Source: Paraphoma chrysanthemicola
Lineage: Eukaryota > Ascomycota > Dothideomycetes > Pleosporales > Phaeosphaeriaceae
Length of the DNA: 64,000 nt
Direction: 5' to 3'
Assembly (NCBI GenBank): GCA_020744225.1
Contig: JAGMWG010000015.1
Coordinates: forward strand, 868,001-932,000
Shown here: positions 33,975 through 46,000 of the stretch, in pieces
Numbering within the stretch: the first letter of the stretch is position 1
Layout of the letters: each line of letters opens with the position of its first letter
Notes under the pieces: generated by a model
Databases searched by the model: none
Told to the model about the DNA's origin: nothing
The model's input: the letters and a program-made list of their open reading frames with translations, nothing else
Made by a program: the position numbers and the translations under genes

Positions 33975-34190
33975 GGGTTAGGAGACGGTTGCGCCAATTA
34001 CTGTGATCACAGCAGAGGTGAAGATGGACACAAAGGCCAGGGAAGTGCGAATTGATAAGGGATGTAATCAAGGCAACTACGCTAGCCGCTTCTGGAACAA
34101 ACTCAGCCTTCCCTAAATTTCGCGTCGTGATCATTGATTACCACTATTGACACCCATACCCTCGTCGTTCTTCGATCGCGGAATTCCCAA

Positions 34191-35561
34191 TCAAAGACGA
34201 TGGCTTCGCAGTGTACGCGACGGAGTAGCAGCTTTACGCTGCTCGGCGTACCAGATCAACGTTTGCCGAAGGCCTATTGACGCGAGTCAGTAAGGTCAAG
34301 AACGCTATTTGGCTTTGATGTACAACGTACCATCCTCCATACTTGTAAACTCGAAGTATGGGAGAAGTTTGCGGAGCTTACTACTATCGGCAGTCTTCTT
34401 CAGTTGACCATCTGATTTGGTTGTGTCCCACTACGTCTTTTAGCATTGGTGACGTCACCAATTCGTATTGTGCGACATCACCTCAATCGATCCACTGAAG
34501 GCTGCTAAAGAACACATCGTTTCAGTAACAGTTTGGATGGATACTTCCGTTGATTGGTCTCCTATACAATATTAGTGTCGCTACGGGACTCATGTATGGC
34601 GTAAGGTATTACCTGAGAGGATCAGAGGCTCGTAATCCTGATAATGCCGTAACGTCCATATAATTAGCTTTGCTAAATCTCGTGAGTAGATGAATTGTCT
34701 CAAGGCTTTCCCAGACCCCAAGAGCGTAATGGATTTGGCGTCTTGTCCTGGGTCAATTCAGCATTGAACCGCAATCCAAACAACTTAAAGTACCTTTAGC
34801 ATCGTGCACTCTCTTGATCAAACTGGGGAGAAAATGACAACCTTCGCCGAAGTTGTCGAAAGGACCAAATACGTTAGTGGGTATGACTGACGTGAAGTTG
34901 CACCCGTACTGTTTCGCATACGCTCTGCCAGTTCTCAGTTGATTTGATATGAGCCGAGCTGACAATGGACTCGGATCGTACCTGTTCGATACATCAAGCA
35001 TTCTCTTTGCATAAGCATATCCAAAATTCGACTCATGCGGAGGACCATTGTGCAGCATGGACTCGTTGATTGGGTATATTGTTTCGTCTGGAAATATGCA
35101 AGTTGACAAGCAAGAGACGACTTTCTGAACCTATCGCGATCTTAACTCGATCTCCAGGACTTCTCGGGCACCTGCCTGGGAGTCAACTGACCTCGTGTAT
35201 ACGCGCAAGTTCGAGAACATTCTGATCAATCAGGAGATTGTCTCTCATGAAATCAACAGGCTCTTTATCGTTTTGGTACATCCCTCCTACCCGGGCTGCG
35301 AGGTGGATCACCATATATGGCCTGTATTTTTCGAATATTCGCGCTGTTGCTTCGTAATCTCTACGCCGTGTCAGCGTTGAATCTGAATTTGAGGAAAGCC
35401 TATGGCAACCTTAAGTCCCCATCGGACCTTGCAAGAAAGATCCAATTCTCTCCATTTCTGCGACCAAAGTTCGCGTCACTTTGCGTCTTGACAGCCCATT
35501 GAATTGCATGTCCCACGAGCCCATATGCCCCAGTAACAACGATGTTGCAACTTGAGTCCAT
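34191..35561 (-). CDS. GDP-L-fucose synthase (GDP-4-keto-6-deoxymannose 3,5-epimerase-4-reductase)
   Basis: Last enzyme of de novo GDP-L-fucose synthesis; NADPH-dependent SDR of the GMER/FCL/TSTA3 type, cytosolic. Eight exons: 35561-35410, 35360-35192, 35130-34982, 34924-34794, 34747-34613, 34561-34482, 34430-34331, 34273-34191; 332 residues (bacterial and human forms are about 320). Visible features: NADP loop TGAYGLVG at residues 10-17; HLAARVGGM; catalytic S116 and C118 in LSTCIFP; Tyr145 and Lys149 in YAYAK; NVFGPFDNF; a His in GCHFLPSLIKR at the place of the catalytic His; GSGKALRQFIYSRDLA. All catalytic positions known for the family are filled, so it should be active. Divergent from GDP-mannose dehydratase, 368 bp apart. 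Intron 6 holds an 18-bp palindrome. Confidence 0.93.
34445..34462. repeat. 18-bp perfect palindrome with CRE core, inside an intron of fucose synthase
   Basis: ATTGGTGACGTCACCAAT equals its own reverse complement. It contains TGACGTCA, the consensus for ATF/CREB-type bZIP factors. It lies within the 51-nt intron 34431-34481, upstream of the presumed branch point. Confidence 0.9.
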
Positions 35562-35929
35562 CAACACCTGTTTCGATAACGGAATGATGTGCCAAATGGC
35601 TCGATAATTTCGTGGCGAGAGAAGATTCCTTGAGATCCTGCTAGATCCCGGAGTCTTTTATCCCGGAAATCCGAAACTGCAGCCAAGCCTTACTACTGCA
35701 TGATCAATCAAAACATATGCGCGCTCTTGATAAGCCGACACCAGGGTATGAGATATGACGACGTAGAATGGAAGGATCGCGGAGAACAGTTTCCGTGGCA
35801 GGCGCCAGCGTTGCAACGAGTTAGTGTATGCACTTTTGGCATGTTGAGCGTCTGAGAGCCTCAATCAAGTCAACTGGTACGAAGACACCCCAATGTTTTG
35901 TCTTTCCTTGAGTTTAAAGCTCTAGGACG
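35562..35929. promoter_or_regulatory. divergent promoter of the GDP-fucose gene pair
   Basis: 368 bp between the start codons of fucose synthase (minus) and GDP-mannose dehydratase (plus). A direct repeat ATCCCGGA occurs at 35645-35652 and 35660-35667, 15 bp start to start, so a common regulator could bind here; the CGG-like half sites are reminiscent of fungal Zn2Cys6 targets, but this is inference. Confidence 0.5.
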
Positions 35930-37320
35930 ATGGGTAAATCGGCCTTGATTACCGGTGAGTTTGTGGCTTCATTCCTACATCATGTGAGACACTAAAAATT
36001 ACAGGCTGTTTGGGACAAGATGGCAGCTACTTGTCAGAGTTGTTGGTGAACAAAGGTTACTTAGTCCACGGTCTAGCGCGACAACATACGAGCTCCAACC
36101 ATGCAGATAATCCCAATTACGCTTGGCTAGCTCCGCTTCTAGGTCCTGATCTCAGCTCTGCGACATGTACCAAAGTTAACAACAGCAAGCTACAGAAAAG
36201 TTCGTGCTACACTTTGGAGACATACTCGACTCATTTTTCCTGGTTAACCTCCTCAAATCCTTGGCAGTGGACGAAATTTACCATCTCGCAGCCCAGTCAC
36301 ATGTTGGTGCTTCATTCAATCTTGCACTCTACAGCTCCAATGTCGATGCACTCGGAACACTTCGCGTACTGCAAGCTATTCTAGCGACAGATAAGCAAAA
36401 GACTGTGAAACTTTACAACGTAAAGTCCCACGTTTCTTATCACACTGTTGCCATAGGCGTTAATCGTTCCAAAGGCATGCAGTTCGGAGGTCTTCGGGAG
36501 GGTCGTTGAGAGCCCACAGACGGAGACTACGCCCTTCCGGCCTCTGTCCCCTTATGCAACCGCGAAAGCTTTCAGTTACTGGACTACAGTTAACATGAGA
36601 GAAAGCTATGGGCTTTTCGCATGTAACGGGATCTTGTTCAATCATGAGTCTCCTCGTCGAGGTATGCACCCGTCAGTGAAGATAGAATTTGCATCCTGAC
36701 TGTACTACAGGTCTAGATTTCGTCACACGAAAAATCACTTATGGGGTAGCAGCTATCCGACACGGACAAAAGCAAACCATCTCCTTGGGTAATTTGGACT
36801 CACGAAGGGACTGGGGGCACGCGAGAGATTATGTGGAAGGAGTCCATCAGATGATGCAGCTCTCCAAGCCAGACGACATCATATTGGCCACGGGAGAGAC
36901 TCATTCTGTTCGGGAGTTCGCTGAAGAGGTATTTCGGCTCGCCGACATCCCCATCCGGTATATGCTCCACCATTACTCGTACAGGATTTGCTGACACTAT
37001 AAAGTTGGGAGGGACAAGGTACAAATGAGGTTGCAAAAGACATTCATAGTGGGCAGGTGCGCGTACAAGTCGATGGTCGTCTTTACCGGCCCAATGAAGT
37101 GACTTATCTGTGCGGATCATCACTAAAAGCCGAGAAACTTCTCGGATGGACCTCTAAGACGCCATTTAGCGTAAGTGCCTTGTTTGAAAGCGAAAGGAGC
37201 TCTACTTCTAACGCGGCGTAATAGCTTTTGGTCAAAGAAATGCTAGATGCTGATATGAAGCTCTTCGATGTCTTTGCTGAGCGTAGGACGCGCGCAAAGC
37301 TAACGAAGGCCAAGTTGTAA
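35930..37320 (+). CDS. GDP-mannose 4,6-dehydratase
   Basis: First committed enzyme of GDP-L-fucose synthesis (GDP-mannose to GDP-4-keto-6-deoxymannose), an NADP-dependent SDR. Seven exons: 35930-35954, 36005-36142, 36196-36419, 36475-36661, 36711-36957, 37005-37170, 37225-37320; 360 residues, against about 373 in bacteria. Features: TGCLGQDG at 8-15, HFGDILDS, EIYHLAAQSHV, SSEVFG with S132 and E134, SPYATAK with Tyr156 and Lys160 (the same numbers as in the E. coli enzyme), NGILFNHESPRRG, VTRKIT, GNLDSRRDWGHARDYVEG, ATGETHSVREF and YRPNEV. The raw sequence looks frameshifted because six introns change frame. The second intron has an atypical GTCCTG donor, but it restores the conserved spacing. 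No catalytic residue is lost. Confidence 0.92.
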
Positions 37321-38019
37321 ACTCTCTCCACTTATCGAGTATGCTGCGTTGTGTACGCTCGATACACTGTAGCAATGTACTGTCTTGGCGACTTGACTTC
37401 TTACATGATTGAGAGGCATCTTCGTTTTGCGAATGACTGGATAGTCTTACTCCCGCCTTCAAATTGCTGATGCGAAACTCTCGATCGCAGCTGACAGACG
37501 AACGTTCCAAAGGAGAATGTTTCAGCTGTCTGCCTTGCAGTCAGGCTTACGTGCAATACAAGTCGTTTAACCAATCCGCGTGCATTGTTGCGCAAGGGGC
37601 TGAGTTAATGACGTCACGCATGCTGGGGGATCTGGGGCTGCGAGTTAGATCTCACGCTGAAAGCCACCTCGAGGACTTTCTAGGCAACCTCAACATGACG
37701 CCGGAGGCTTAGAGCAACGAGCATATCTTGGCCCATTGTTCAGTACTTGACGATGATAAGGCCGGCCTAGTAGCGTCATTTTGACTAATGTGCTCGTATT
37801 GAAAGAACTTTCCAGACCATAAACATGAGTTTGATCATCTTTGCTCCTGGTCAGCCTTGCCATTGTCTCAGATCCTAGTAAGTACTCCCACTCGTATTGT
37901 TTCCTGTTTGTCTATTAACCAGCCACAGGTGGGCTACACGTTGGGCACGTCTGGTGTTTGTCGTTACTTGTTGTTGAACCACAAAATATGCACTAATCTG
38001 TTTTACCATTGCATCAAGT
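37321..38019. other. intergenic region, nothing recognised
   Basis: 699 bp between GDP-mannose dehydratase and the STAND/ankyrin gene, both on the plus strand. It should contain the promoter of the latter. No repeat or RNA gene was seen. Confidence 0.5.
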
Positions 38020-41000
38020 ATGGCGGAAGCTGTTGGGTTAGCTGCATCCATCGCACAGCTTATCAATGCTGCAACCAACGTTGTCAAATATGTCAACACC
38101 CTCCAGAAATTCAGCAGGGACTCAATTGAATTTGCGCAAGAAGCTAGTCTTATCCTCTCGTTGATGCTACGGCTACAGCTCAGACTTCAGGATGCAAGGG
38201 CGCCGAATTCAGGGAACCCGGTCGCGAAGCAAACACGCATGATTTTAGGCGATGTCGTACCTCAAATGGAGAGAGAACTTATCACATTGAGCAGTCTCTT
38301 GCTGCCTGGAAATGTGTCAAAAACGCACGCACTCAGGCGCCAGCTAGCATGGCCGATCACTGTCTCCTCCGTACGCGACGCTTTCAATAGGATTGAGCGA
38401 CTCAAATCAGCTGTTGGAATGTTATTGGACGATAACCTCAGGTCAGTTACGATCTACCCCGCACACTGAGGACGAAGCTCACGTGTTGTACTTGATAATT
38501 TACTCACGATTGCGCCTCGCAGCGAGCTCGTCCTAGAGGTTCAGAAGGATATTACTCACTTGCGATCACTCCCTGCAGCCATGGGTAATCTCAGCAGTAA
38601 ACTTGACACGCAGTCGCAAGAACTCAAGGATGACAACAAGAACCTCAAACTGGGCATCAATCACATGGACACGATGGTAAACTCGATACACGACCAAGGG
38701 GAACTAGTAGCGAGACAACAGCGTCAGGACCGCATTGTAGATTTCATTGCGCCATTCGACTTCTCGATACGCTACTCCACCTTGGCGATGCAGACTCTAG
38801 AAGGTACTGGCCAATGGTTCCTACAATCTACAGAATTTAAGCGATGGGCACATATGAATGGCAGTATTCTATGGTGTCCAGGAATGCCAGGTGCTGGTAA
38901 ATCCACGTTAGCTGCCACTGTTGTGAGTCACCTGCAGCGGACGGAAATGGCAGATGAAACGACTGCAGTACTGTTTGCGTTTTGTGACTACCGACAAAGT
39001 GGCGACCAGGCGTGTGTAAACTTACTATCGAGTCTTTGGCGGCAGTTCATGCACCTTCGGCTCCTCGAGCTACAGGAGTGCAATGATCTTGAGAACAAAT
39101 ACCAAGGTCCACAGCGACGCATTCGACCCAGCAACGACGAAATGCTGGACATGGTTCAAAAAGAAATATGTCGCTATCGCAAAGTATTCATCATCATTGA
39201 TGCGCTGGATGAGTTGCAATCGAAACATCGTTCGGAGTTCAGCGAGTCACTCTGCAGCTTACAGAGAACAAACTCTGAAGCTAACGATGGCGATGTTCTT
39301 TGCCCAATGAACAACCATATTAAACTCAAACCATGTGGGGGCTTATCTCTCATGAATCTCTTGATAACCTCGAGATTCACGTCCCGCCAGACAGATCATT
39401 TTGGTCAGATATGTCACCTCGAGATCAAAGCAAGCGACGACGACCTGAAAAAATACATCACAAGTCAGATGCGAGGAGCGCATGCAAGAAGGATTTTCAA
39501 ACACATCAACAAAGATCACAAACTACTGCAAGAAATCACCGAAGTCATAACCAGAAAGGCTGAAGGAATGTAAGTATATTCGGTTAAATCCATCTCCAAC
39601 ATATAGCTGGACATTGCGCATTATCTCACCGTATTCAGGTTCCTGCTCGCAAAACTCAACGTAGAGTCCCTCCTTGACAAGTATACCGTAAAAGCTATTC
39701 GGAGCGCACTTGTCGGACTTCCGGAAGGCAAAGACGCGATATCTAAAGCATATGACGAAGCTCTCCGACGCATTGAAGATCAGAACGCAGACGACAGGGC
39801 TTTGGCATTGCGCGTACTTTCTTGGGTACTCCGTTCTTATCAACCTATGCGACTCGTTGATCTCCAATATGCTTTAACGACGGATGAAGACGAATACTTC
39901 GATGACAATGATCTGTTGCCAGAAGTGCTTATCATTTCGGTCTGTGCAGGTCTTGTTGTCTGTGAAGCCAGGACCAGCTTCGTTAGATTTGTTCACTACA
40001 CGACTCAAGAGTACCTGGAAGGAATCCGACATAAAAGATTTTCAGATGCCGATTTCGATATCGCTACGACTTCGGTCCGATACCTCTTGAAGCGGAATCA
40101 CATGATGGACCCATACTGTAACAAGATTGACGAGTTCGATACTCTCACCAAACGCATACCGTTCTACGTGTATGCTGCCAAATACTGGGGCGACCATGTC
40201 AGAAGATGTCAAGATGCGGAAGAAGAAAATCTTGGTGTTATCATCCTTGATGCCCCTCATCCTCAGGCATGGCAAGATTTGTTCATACTTCTAGACGAAT
40301 TACTAGCGTGTGAACGTCAGGCTTGTTCGGCGTTACGCACACTTCTTGCTGCAACTATCAAAGAATCTGGTGGCGCGGTTGGTTTTGCGCTTGGCCAGCA
40401 TCCTCGATCTCTTCAACATATCAACGTCTGCGCATACTTTGGCCTTACAAAGGCGATCGCACATTACCTACAAGAAGATAATGATGCGCTGAATAACTCT
40501 ACCGACAAGTTTCTGGGCCATACTCTTCATTGGGCTGTGCTGGGCGGACATGAAGCGACGATGCGGATGCTGCTTCAAAGACCAGAATGCAAGCAATACA
40601 TCAACATGATGTGCTTCTGCAAAGAAGTAGATGATCTTACTCCTTTCAAAGTACGCTCCCATCACTCTCCTCTGCATCTCGCAGCGTACCTTGAGAGACC
40701 AATCGCCGTCCAAATGCTTCTCGACAGCGGGGCGGACCCAGCACTCCAGAACAAATGGAACTACACGTCAATTCATGTGGCTGCACACACTGGCAGTATC
40801 AAATCTCTCACTACAATTCTAAGTACTGAAAGCGGAAAGCAAGCTTTGATGCTGAAAGACAAACTCGAAAGAAACGCCCTCTTTGAAGCTGCCGATCATG
40901 GTAGCACAAAAGCATTAGAAGTCCTTATTCATCTCATCGAGCCACTTTTGACGACTTCTATGCTGCAAGACAGTTTGGGAGATCATACTGGCCGCAACCC

Positions 41001-42574
41001 ACTGCATTACTCCGCCGAACGCGGCTTCCCTGACTCGGTTCGTGTCTTATTGGCATCGGGCCTTGGCAGGGTGCTCGCGCTGGCAAGGGACGACACAGAC
41101 TCTACTCCGCTACATCAAGTACTCTTTTGGGGCTACCTTGAATGTGTTAAGGCGTTCCTTGAATGGGAGCACGCTGACATCTTCTTCGCGGATCCGGCGG
41201 ATACACTGTACAGCCTTCACCTAGCCGCTTATCATGGTCACGCAACGATTTTTGGAATGATATTCGAATCATCATGTGCGTCAAAAGACATGCTCATATC
41301 CACATATGAGCGTGCTTACAATCTCGATGCGAAGTATCCGACAGGGCCAACGGTTTGGCACTCGGCTAGTCGAGGTGGCAACGTAGGGGTAGTCAAGGAG
41401 TGCTCAAAGTGGCTTGGTGATGACCTCAAAGTGGATCTCGAAGATCAACACGGCCAGACCGCCTTCATGGATGCTGCGCAGAGAGGGCATGTCAATATTA
41501 TGCAGTATCTCTTCGAGATTGGAGCTGACCCCAACCGCAAAAATAATCAAGGGGACACATCACTCCACCTCGCGATCAAGGGAGATCTCGATACCGTAGT
41601 CAGCTTGTTACTATCTATGGGCGTTGACACTAGCACATTGAATCCCGAAGGAGAAACATCACTAATGTTCGCCGCAAAGAAGAGATCTATACGCACAGTC
41701 ATACTGCTGATCAAAGCCGGCGCAGATCCAGCATCCATACCTGCAAATAGCATCGAGTCAAGCTGGCTGCAGGCACAGTCCTGCTATCTCGATAGCGCCA
41801 GACTATCTGCCGCTACATGGCTACCACGTAGCGACACCGACCAGTTTCACGCCGCGTTCTACGTCAAGACAGCTTTCAAAAAACGCCTTCCTCCTTCACT
41901 CATTGGCTATATCTTTGACCTCGCTGAGTGCTGGCTCACCACCAGGCACCAAGTGAGGCGACGCGTAACCACGAACGAAAGGACCGGTCACATCAGCTAC
42001 ATCGCTACATCACCCGTTTCCGGCTACCCACACTGGCCTGTTCGTAGCTTGGCTTTTTCGGCCACAAGCTACCAAGAAATCGTTCCACATTGTCCTTGGC
42101 CAACAAACAACGATCGGGCATATACATGGTGGGATGCAGGTATGTTTTGTTCGGGTGAGAGCTACTATTGAGACACGAACTGACCTTATATACAATTTTC
42201 AAGGCAAGATCACTCCGGTGCCAGAAGGCCTCAAAGAACCCATAGGTCCAACGAGGCAAAATGCATCCGGGCCCATCTGTTTCCGCAATACTCATCGTGG
42301 GCCACATATTCCCGAGAAAAAATCCTGTTTATGGCCACGGCATGGACACCGGCTTGAATGGAGTGCATTCTCGCGCATGGCAACCGCAGATCCGTCCGAG
42401 GAAGTGGTTTATTCATGGGCAGAGGAAAGTAGCGAAGCGGCATGCGTGCAATGGCTGAGAGGACTTCGGACAGGTGAGAAGATAGTCTTCAAGCCCGTGG
42501 CATGCTTCGGGGATAAATTGCATCATGTGTTCAGCGCGGAGGCGACAGTGTGTCAGTCATACTTGAAGAGGTGA
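38020..42574 (+). CDS. STAND P-loop NTPase with ankyrin repeats (fungal NLR-like)
   Basis: Four exons: 38020-38441, 38523-39569, 39639-42139, 42204-42574; 1446 residues, frame continuous. The N-terminus (MAEAVGLAASIAQLINAATN) matches the helical N-terminal domain frequent in fungal STAND proteins. The NTPase module has Walker A GMPGAGKST near residue 262 and Walker B VFIIIDALDEL near 362, then a winged-helix-like region with FVHYTTQEYL. About ten or eleven ankyrin repeats follow, roughly residues 780-1180, for example SPLHLAAYLERPIAVQMLLDSGADP and TSLHLAIKGDLDTVVSLL. The C-terminal 250 residues have no known domain. Members of this class sense non-self or stress in heterokaryon incompatibility and related responses; the trigger here is unknown. 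It lies 699 bp from the fucose cluster. Confidence 0.9.
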
Positions 42575-43396
42575 AGGGTCGATATGCAAGCTGATTCTTG
42601 GGAAGGGTTGGAGTTTGAAAATCCTTCTGGCATGGAGAAGCGTCTATGGTAGCACAATTACATTACTATATTGGTGGTTTCTTCTTCGGTATGACAATGT
42701 TGTATGCATTTAAAACCCCAGATCTAAACACTCCCGGGTTGCGCCCGAGATTTTGCTGAACTTGAAGCGGATGGGCCACCACAACTGCCGACACGCAGCC
42801 AGAGACGAAGTCTCCCTCCAGTTTGTCACAAGCCCAAAGCGCCAAATACAGAACTTTTTATTCGAAAGATGGACAGATTGCGACAGTTGAAGCAGGCTTG
42901 CCTCCTGTGCCGCCCTTGCAAAGCTTAGTAATTTCTCTAGAACTGAGTGCTGGGCATATTTGACTCGGCCGGCGTGTTGAGATGCAGGCAATATCGACAG
43001 ACAACAGCGATTTTTGTAATGTATATTCCATACTGCTTGGACAGCACATCTGACTGTGAGTACTTAGCCTCGAGTCAAGCGTCAAGCATGGTTTTCGTGC
43101 CGTGAAATGTGGAGCCAGCCTTGCGTACCAACCCGGCTGTGCAGTTCGCGCCACCCGCGCATGCGCCCAATCTTCGTCATCACACTAAGCGGAGCAGCTT
43201 CCAAGCCTCAACTTGCACGCGAACGCCGCACTCTCACTCTCCTACCTTCACCTACAACAACCCGGCGCGACCCACGGCAACTCTGAAGCTTCAACTCCTG
43301 CCTGCTTCTTCCCGCCATCACCACCGCCCTCATACCGCCGCTCGTTCGCCCCGCAACCTCGCCGCTTCCCCACCCAAGCTTGGCCAGGCAGACAGC
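42575..43396. other. intergenic region, HSE1 upstream side
   Basis: 822 bp. The 200 bp before the HSE1 start are C/T-rich, as in many fungal 5' UTRs. No gene is seen. Confidence 0.5.
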
Positions 43397-45505
43397 ATGT
43401 TCCGAGCGCAGTCGAATGTGTTCGACGACGTGGTTACGAAAGCAACCGACGAGAATTTGACGAGCGAGAACTGGGAGTACATACTTGTAAGCACTCCTTC
43501 CCTTCCCATTTGCACTTGGATGTCTTCGTGGTTGCTCGTGTCTCATAAATGTCATGAGATGGCAACACCCTTTACCACGTGCCACACCAGAGCTGTTGAA
43601 ACCTCGGACCTCGCTGACTAAACACTACAGGATGTATGCGACAAAGTTGGCTCGTCTGACACGGGCGCCAAAGATGTCGTTGCCGCCATGATCAAGCGGT
43701 TGGCGCACCGCAATGCGAACGTCCAACTCTACACCCTCGAACTCGCCAACGCCCTCAGCCAGAACTGCGGGATCCAGATGCACAAGGAGCTTGCGTCGAG
43801 AAGCTTCACAGACGCCATGCTGCGACTCGCAAACGACCGCAACACACACCAGGCTGTCAAGGCCAAGATACTAGAGCGCATGGCAGAGTGGACCGAGATG
43901 TTCTCGCGCGACCCGGATCTTGGCATCATGTCGGGCGCATACATGAAGCTGAAGACACAGAGTAGGTCATGATGCAATTTAATGGTACTCGGTGGACTAA
44001 TATGACTAGATCCAAATCTGCGAGCACCATCCAAGCCCCAGAAGACACAAATCTCAGACGTCGACCGCCAGAAGGAGGAGGAGGAGCTGCAAATGGCGCT
44101 TGCCATGTCTATCAAGGAGTCGAAGGGCGCCACACCAACAGCCGCGAAAGCAAACGCGCCACAGGACTCGAGTGCAGGAAGCAGTTCACAGCCCGCCCAA
44201 CCCTCGCAGCCCGTACAATCAGGCACAACCGCCGCGACCGTTTCACGAGTTCGAGCGCTGTTCGACTTCCAGCCGTCCGAACCCGGCGAGTTACAGTTCA
44301 AGAAGGGTGACATCATCGCGGTGCTCGAGTCGGTTTACAAGGACTGGTGGAAGGGCTCACTGCGTGGTCATACGGGCATCTTCCCGCTCAACTACGTCGA
44401 GAAGCTGCAGGATCCGACGCGCGAAGAGCTTGAGAAGGAGGCACAGACCGAAGCCGAAGTGTTTGCGCAGATACGGAATGTAGAGAAGTTGCTCGCATTA
44501 TTGAGTACAAACACACAGGCTGGCGGAGGCAACGACCGCGACAACGAGGAAATTACTGAGCTCTACCACTCAACGCTGGCTATTCGCCCGAAGTTGATTG
44601 AGCTCATTGGGAAGTACTCGCAGAAGAAGGGTAAGCCAAGACACCTCCAAGGTCGGTTGCCATGCTGACAATACCCAGATGACTTTACGCAATTGAACGA
44701 GAAGTTCATCAAAGCTCGCCGAGACTATGAATCGTTATTAGAGGCATCAATGTCGCAGCCGCCCCAACCTTCATATGGCGGACGTCCTCCATATGGAGGC
44801 TACAACGCGCCTCCTCCATCGAATTACACAGGCTATCCACCCTCGTCACCGCCTCCACAGCAAGATCCACGCTACGGATATGGCGGAGGAGGCCCACCGC
44901 CGCAAAGTGGTCCTAACTTCCCACCTGCAGGCTCAAGTCCTGCTTTCTTCATGGTGCCACCAGCAGGCGAGCAGCGACCACAGCAACAAACACCAAAGCC
45001 ATCAGCTCCTGCTTCAGATCCATACGCACCACCGCAAGCTCAAGGACGCGTACCTGTAGGCGGGCGTCCTTTGAGCTATGCACCTCAAGAGCTGTCCACC
45101 GGCCACTACGACTCGCCAGTGGATAATCGCCAGTCGTTCATCGCGCCAAATCAACCAACAGGTGCTCCTTCCGCACCACAAGGATATGACTATCCTCCAC
45201 AACAATCGGGCTACCCTCCGCAACAAGGAGGACCTCCCCAGGGCCCGCCACAAGGACATCAGAATGCATATGATCAGATTTCGTCTCCGCCTCCCTCGCA
45301 ACAGCCGCCCTCAGACCCTTACTCGCAGCCACCGCCTCAAGCTGGATACGGATATCCTCCACAGCAACCTGGCCACGCACCTCCTGCGCCACCCGGGGCA
45401 TCGACTAGCCCAGCTCCACCAACCCAGAGCTACCTGCCGTACCGACCGCCCGGTCAAGCGCCGAGCGCACCGCCGGTTGGGGGTGATGAAGGGTTCTACC
45501 GGTAG
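43397..45505 (+). CDS. HSE1: ESCRT-0 subunit HSE1 (STAM-like)
   Basis: HSE1 pairs with VPS27 on endosomes to bind ubiquitinated cargo for the multivesicular-body pathway. Four exons: 43397-43486, 43631-43961, 44010-44630, 44679-45505; 622 residues. Domains in order: VHS (residues about 1-145, starting SNVFDDVVTKATDENLTSENW), a ubiquitin-interacting motif (EEEELQMALAMSIKES, about 163-178), an SH3 domain (VRALFDFQPSEPGELQFKKGD ... DWWKGSLRGHTGIFPLNYVE, about 220-275), a GAT-like helical region, and a Pro/Gln/Tyr-rich tail of 250 residues. The introns are 144, 48 and 48 nt with normal signals. The assignment is secure. Confidence 0.95.
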
Positions 45506-46000
45506 AGTCGGCCTTGGATAAGCCTTGTGTGAGTAGAAACTTCTTTGTACATATGCATCAGCGCGAGATTGGAAATATTTCATCTATCAGTAACATCGAA
45601 TCGCTCGGGCAGCTGGGGCGTTGCCTCGAGCAGGGCAGTACTCGGTATAGCTCACTCAAGAATGACACAATGGCCTTTGTTTGCACACCGCGACAAAGAC
45701 CGCAATATCAAGAACAAGACTTTGGTAACTCGATCGTGTATCATGACAAAGACCCGCAATGTCGAAAACAAAGACATTGAGGCTCTGCGGTGTGGCTGCA
45801 GTCCCCTATGCTCGCCTCGTGACTCTCGACATCTAATGCTGAGAACAATAAAACGTAGGTATTAAAGCGACTACTATCACCCAGACTATAAAGTATTTCA
45901 ACTATCATCAGCTATATCACACATCGAAAGACATAATTTACATTCACACATACCATCCATACATCAACACACACACACAGACACAGACACATAAATCACA
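45506..46000. repeat. intergenic region with an imperfect direct repeat and a CA-rich tract
   Basis: 495 bp. GACAAAGACCGCAATATCAAG (45692 onward) recurs at 45745-45775 with a few differences. A (CA)n-type tract with CAGACA interruptions lies at 45965-45992, directly before the next start codon. Confidence 0.6.

Noticed and set aside
36010..36384. GDP-mannose dehydratase appears broken into out-of-frame pieces
   Set aside because: Six short introns with GT-AG ends reconcile all pieces into one 360-residue frame with all conserved motifs, so it is not a pseudogene.
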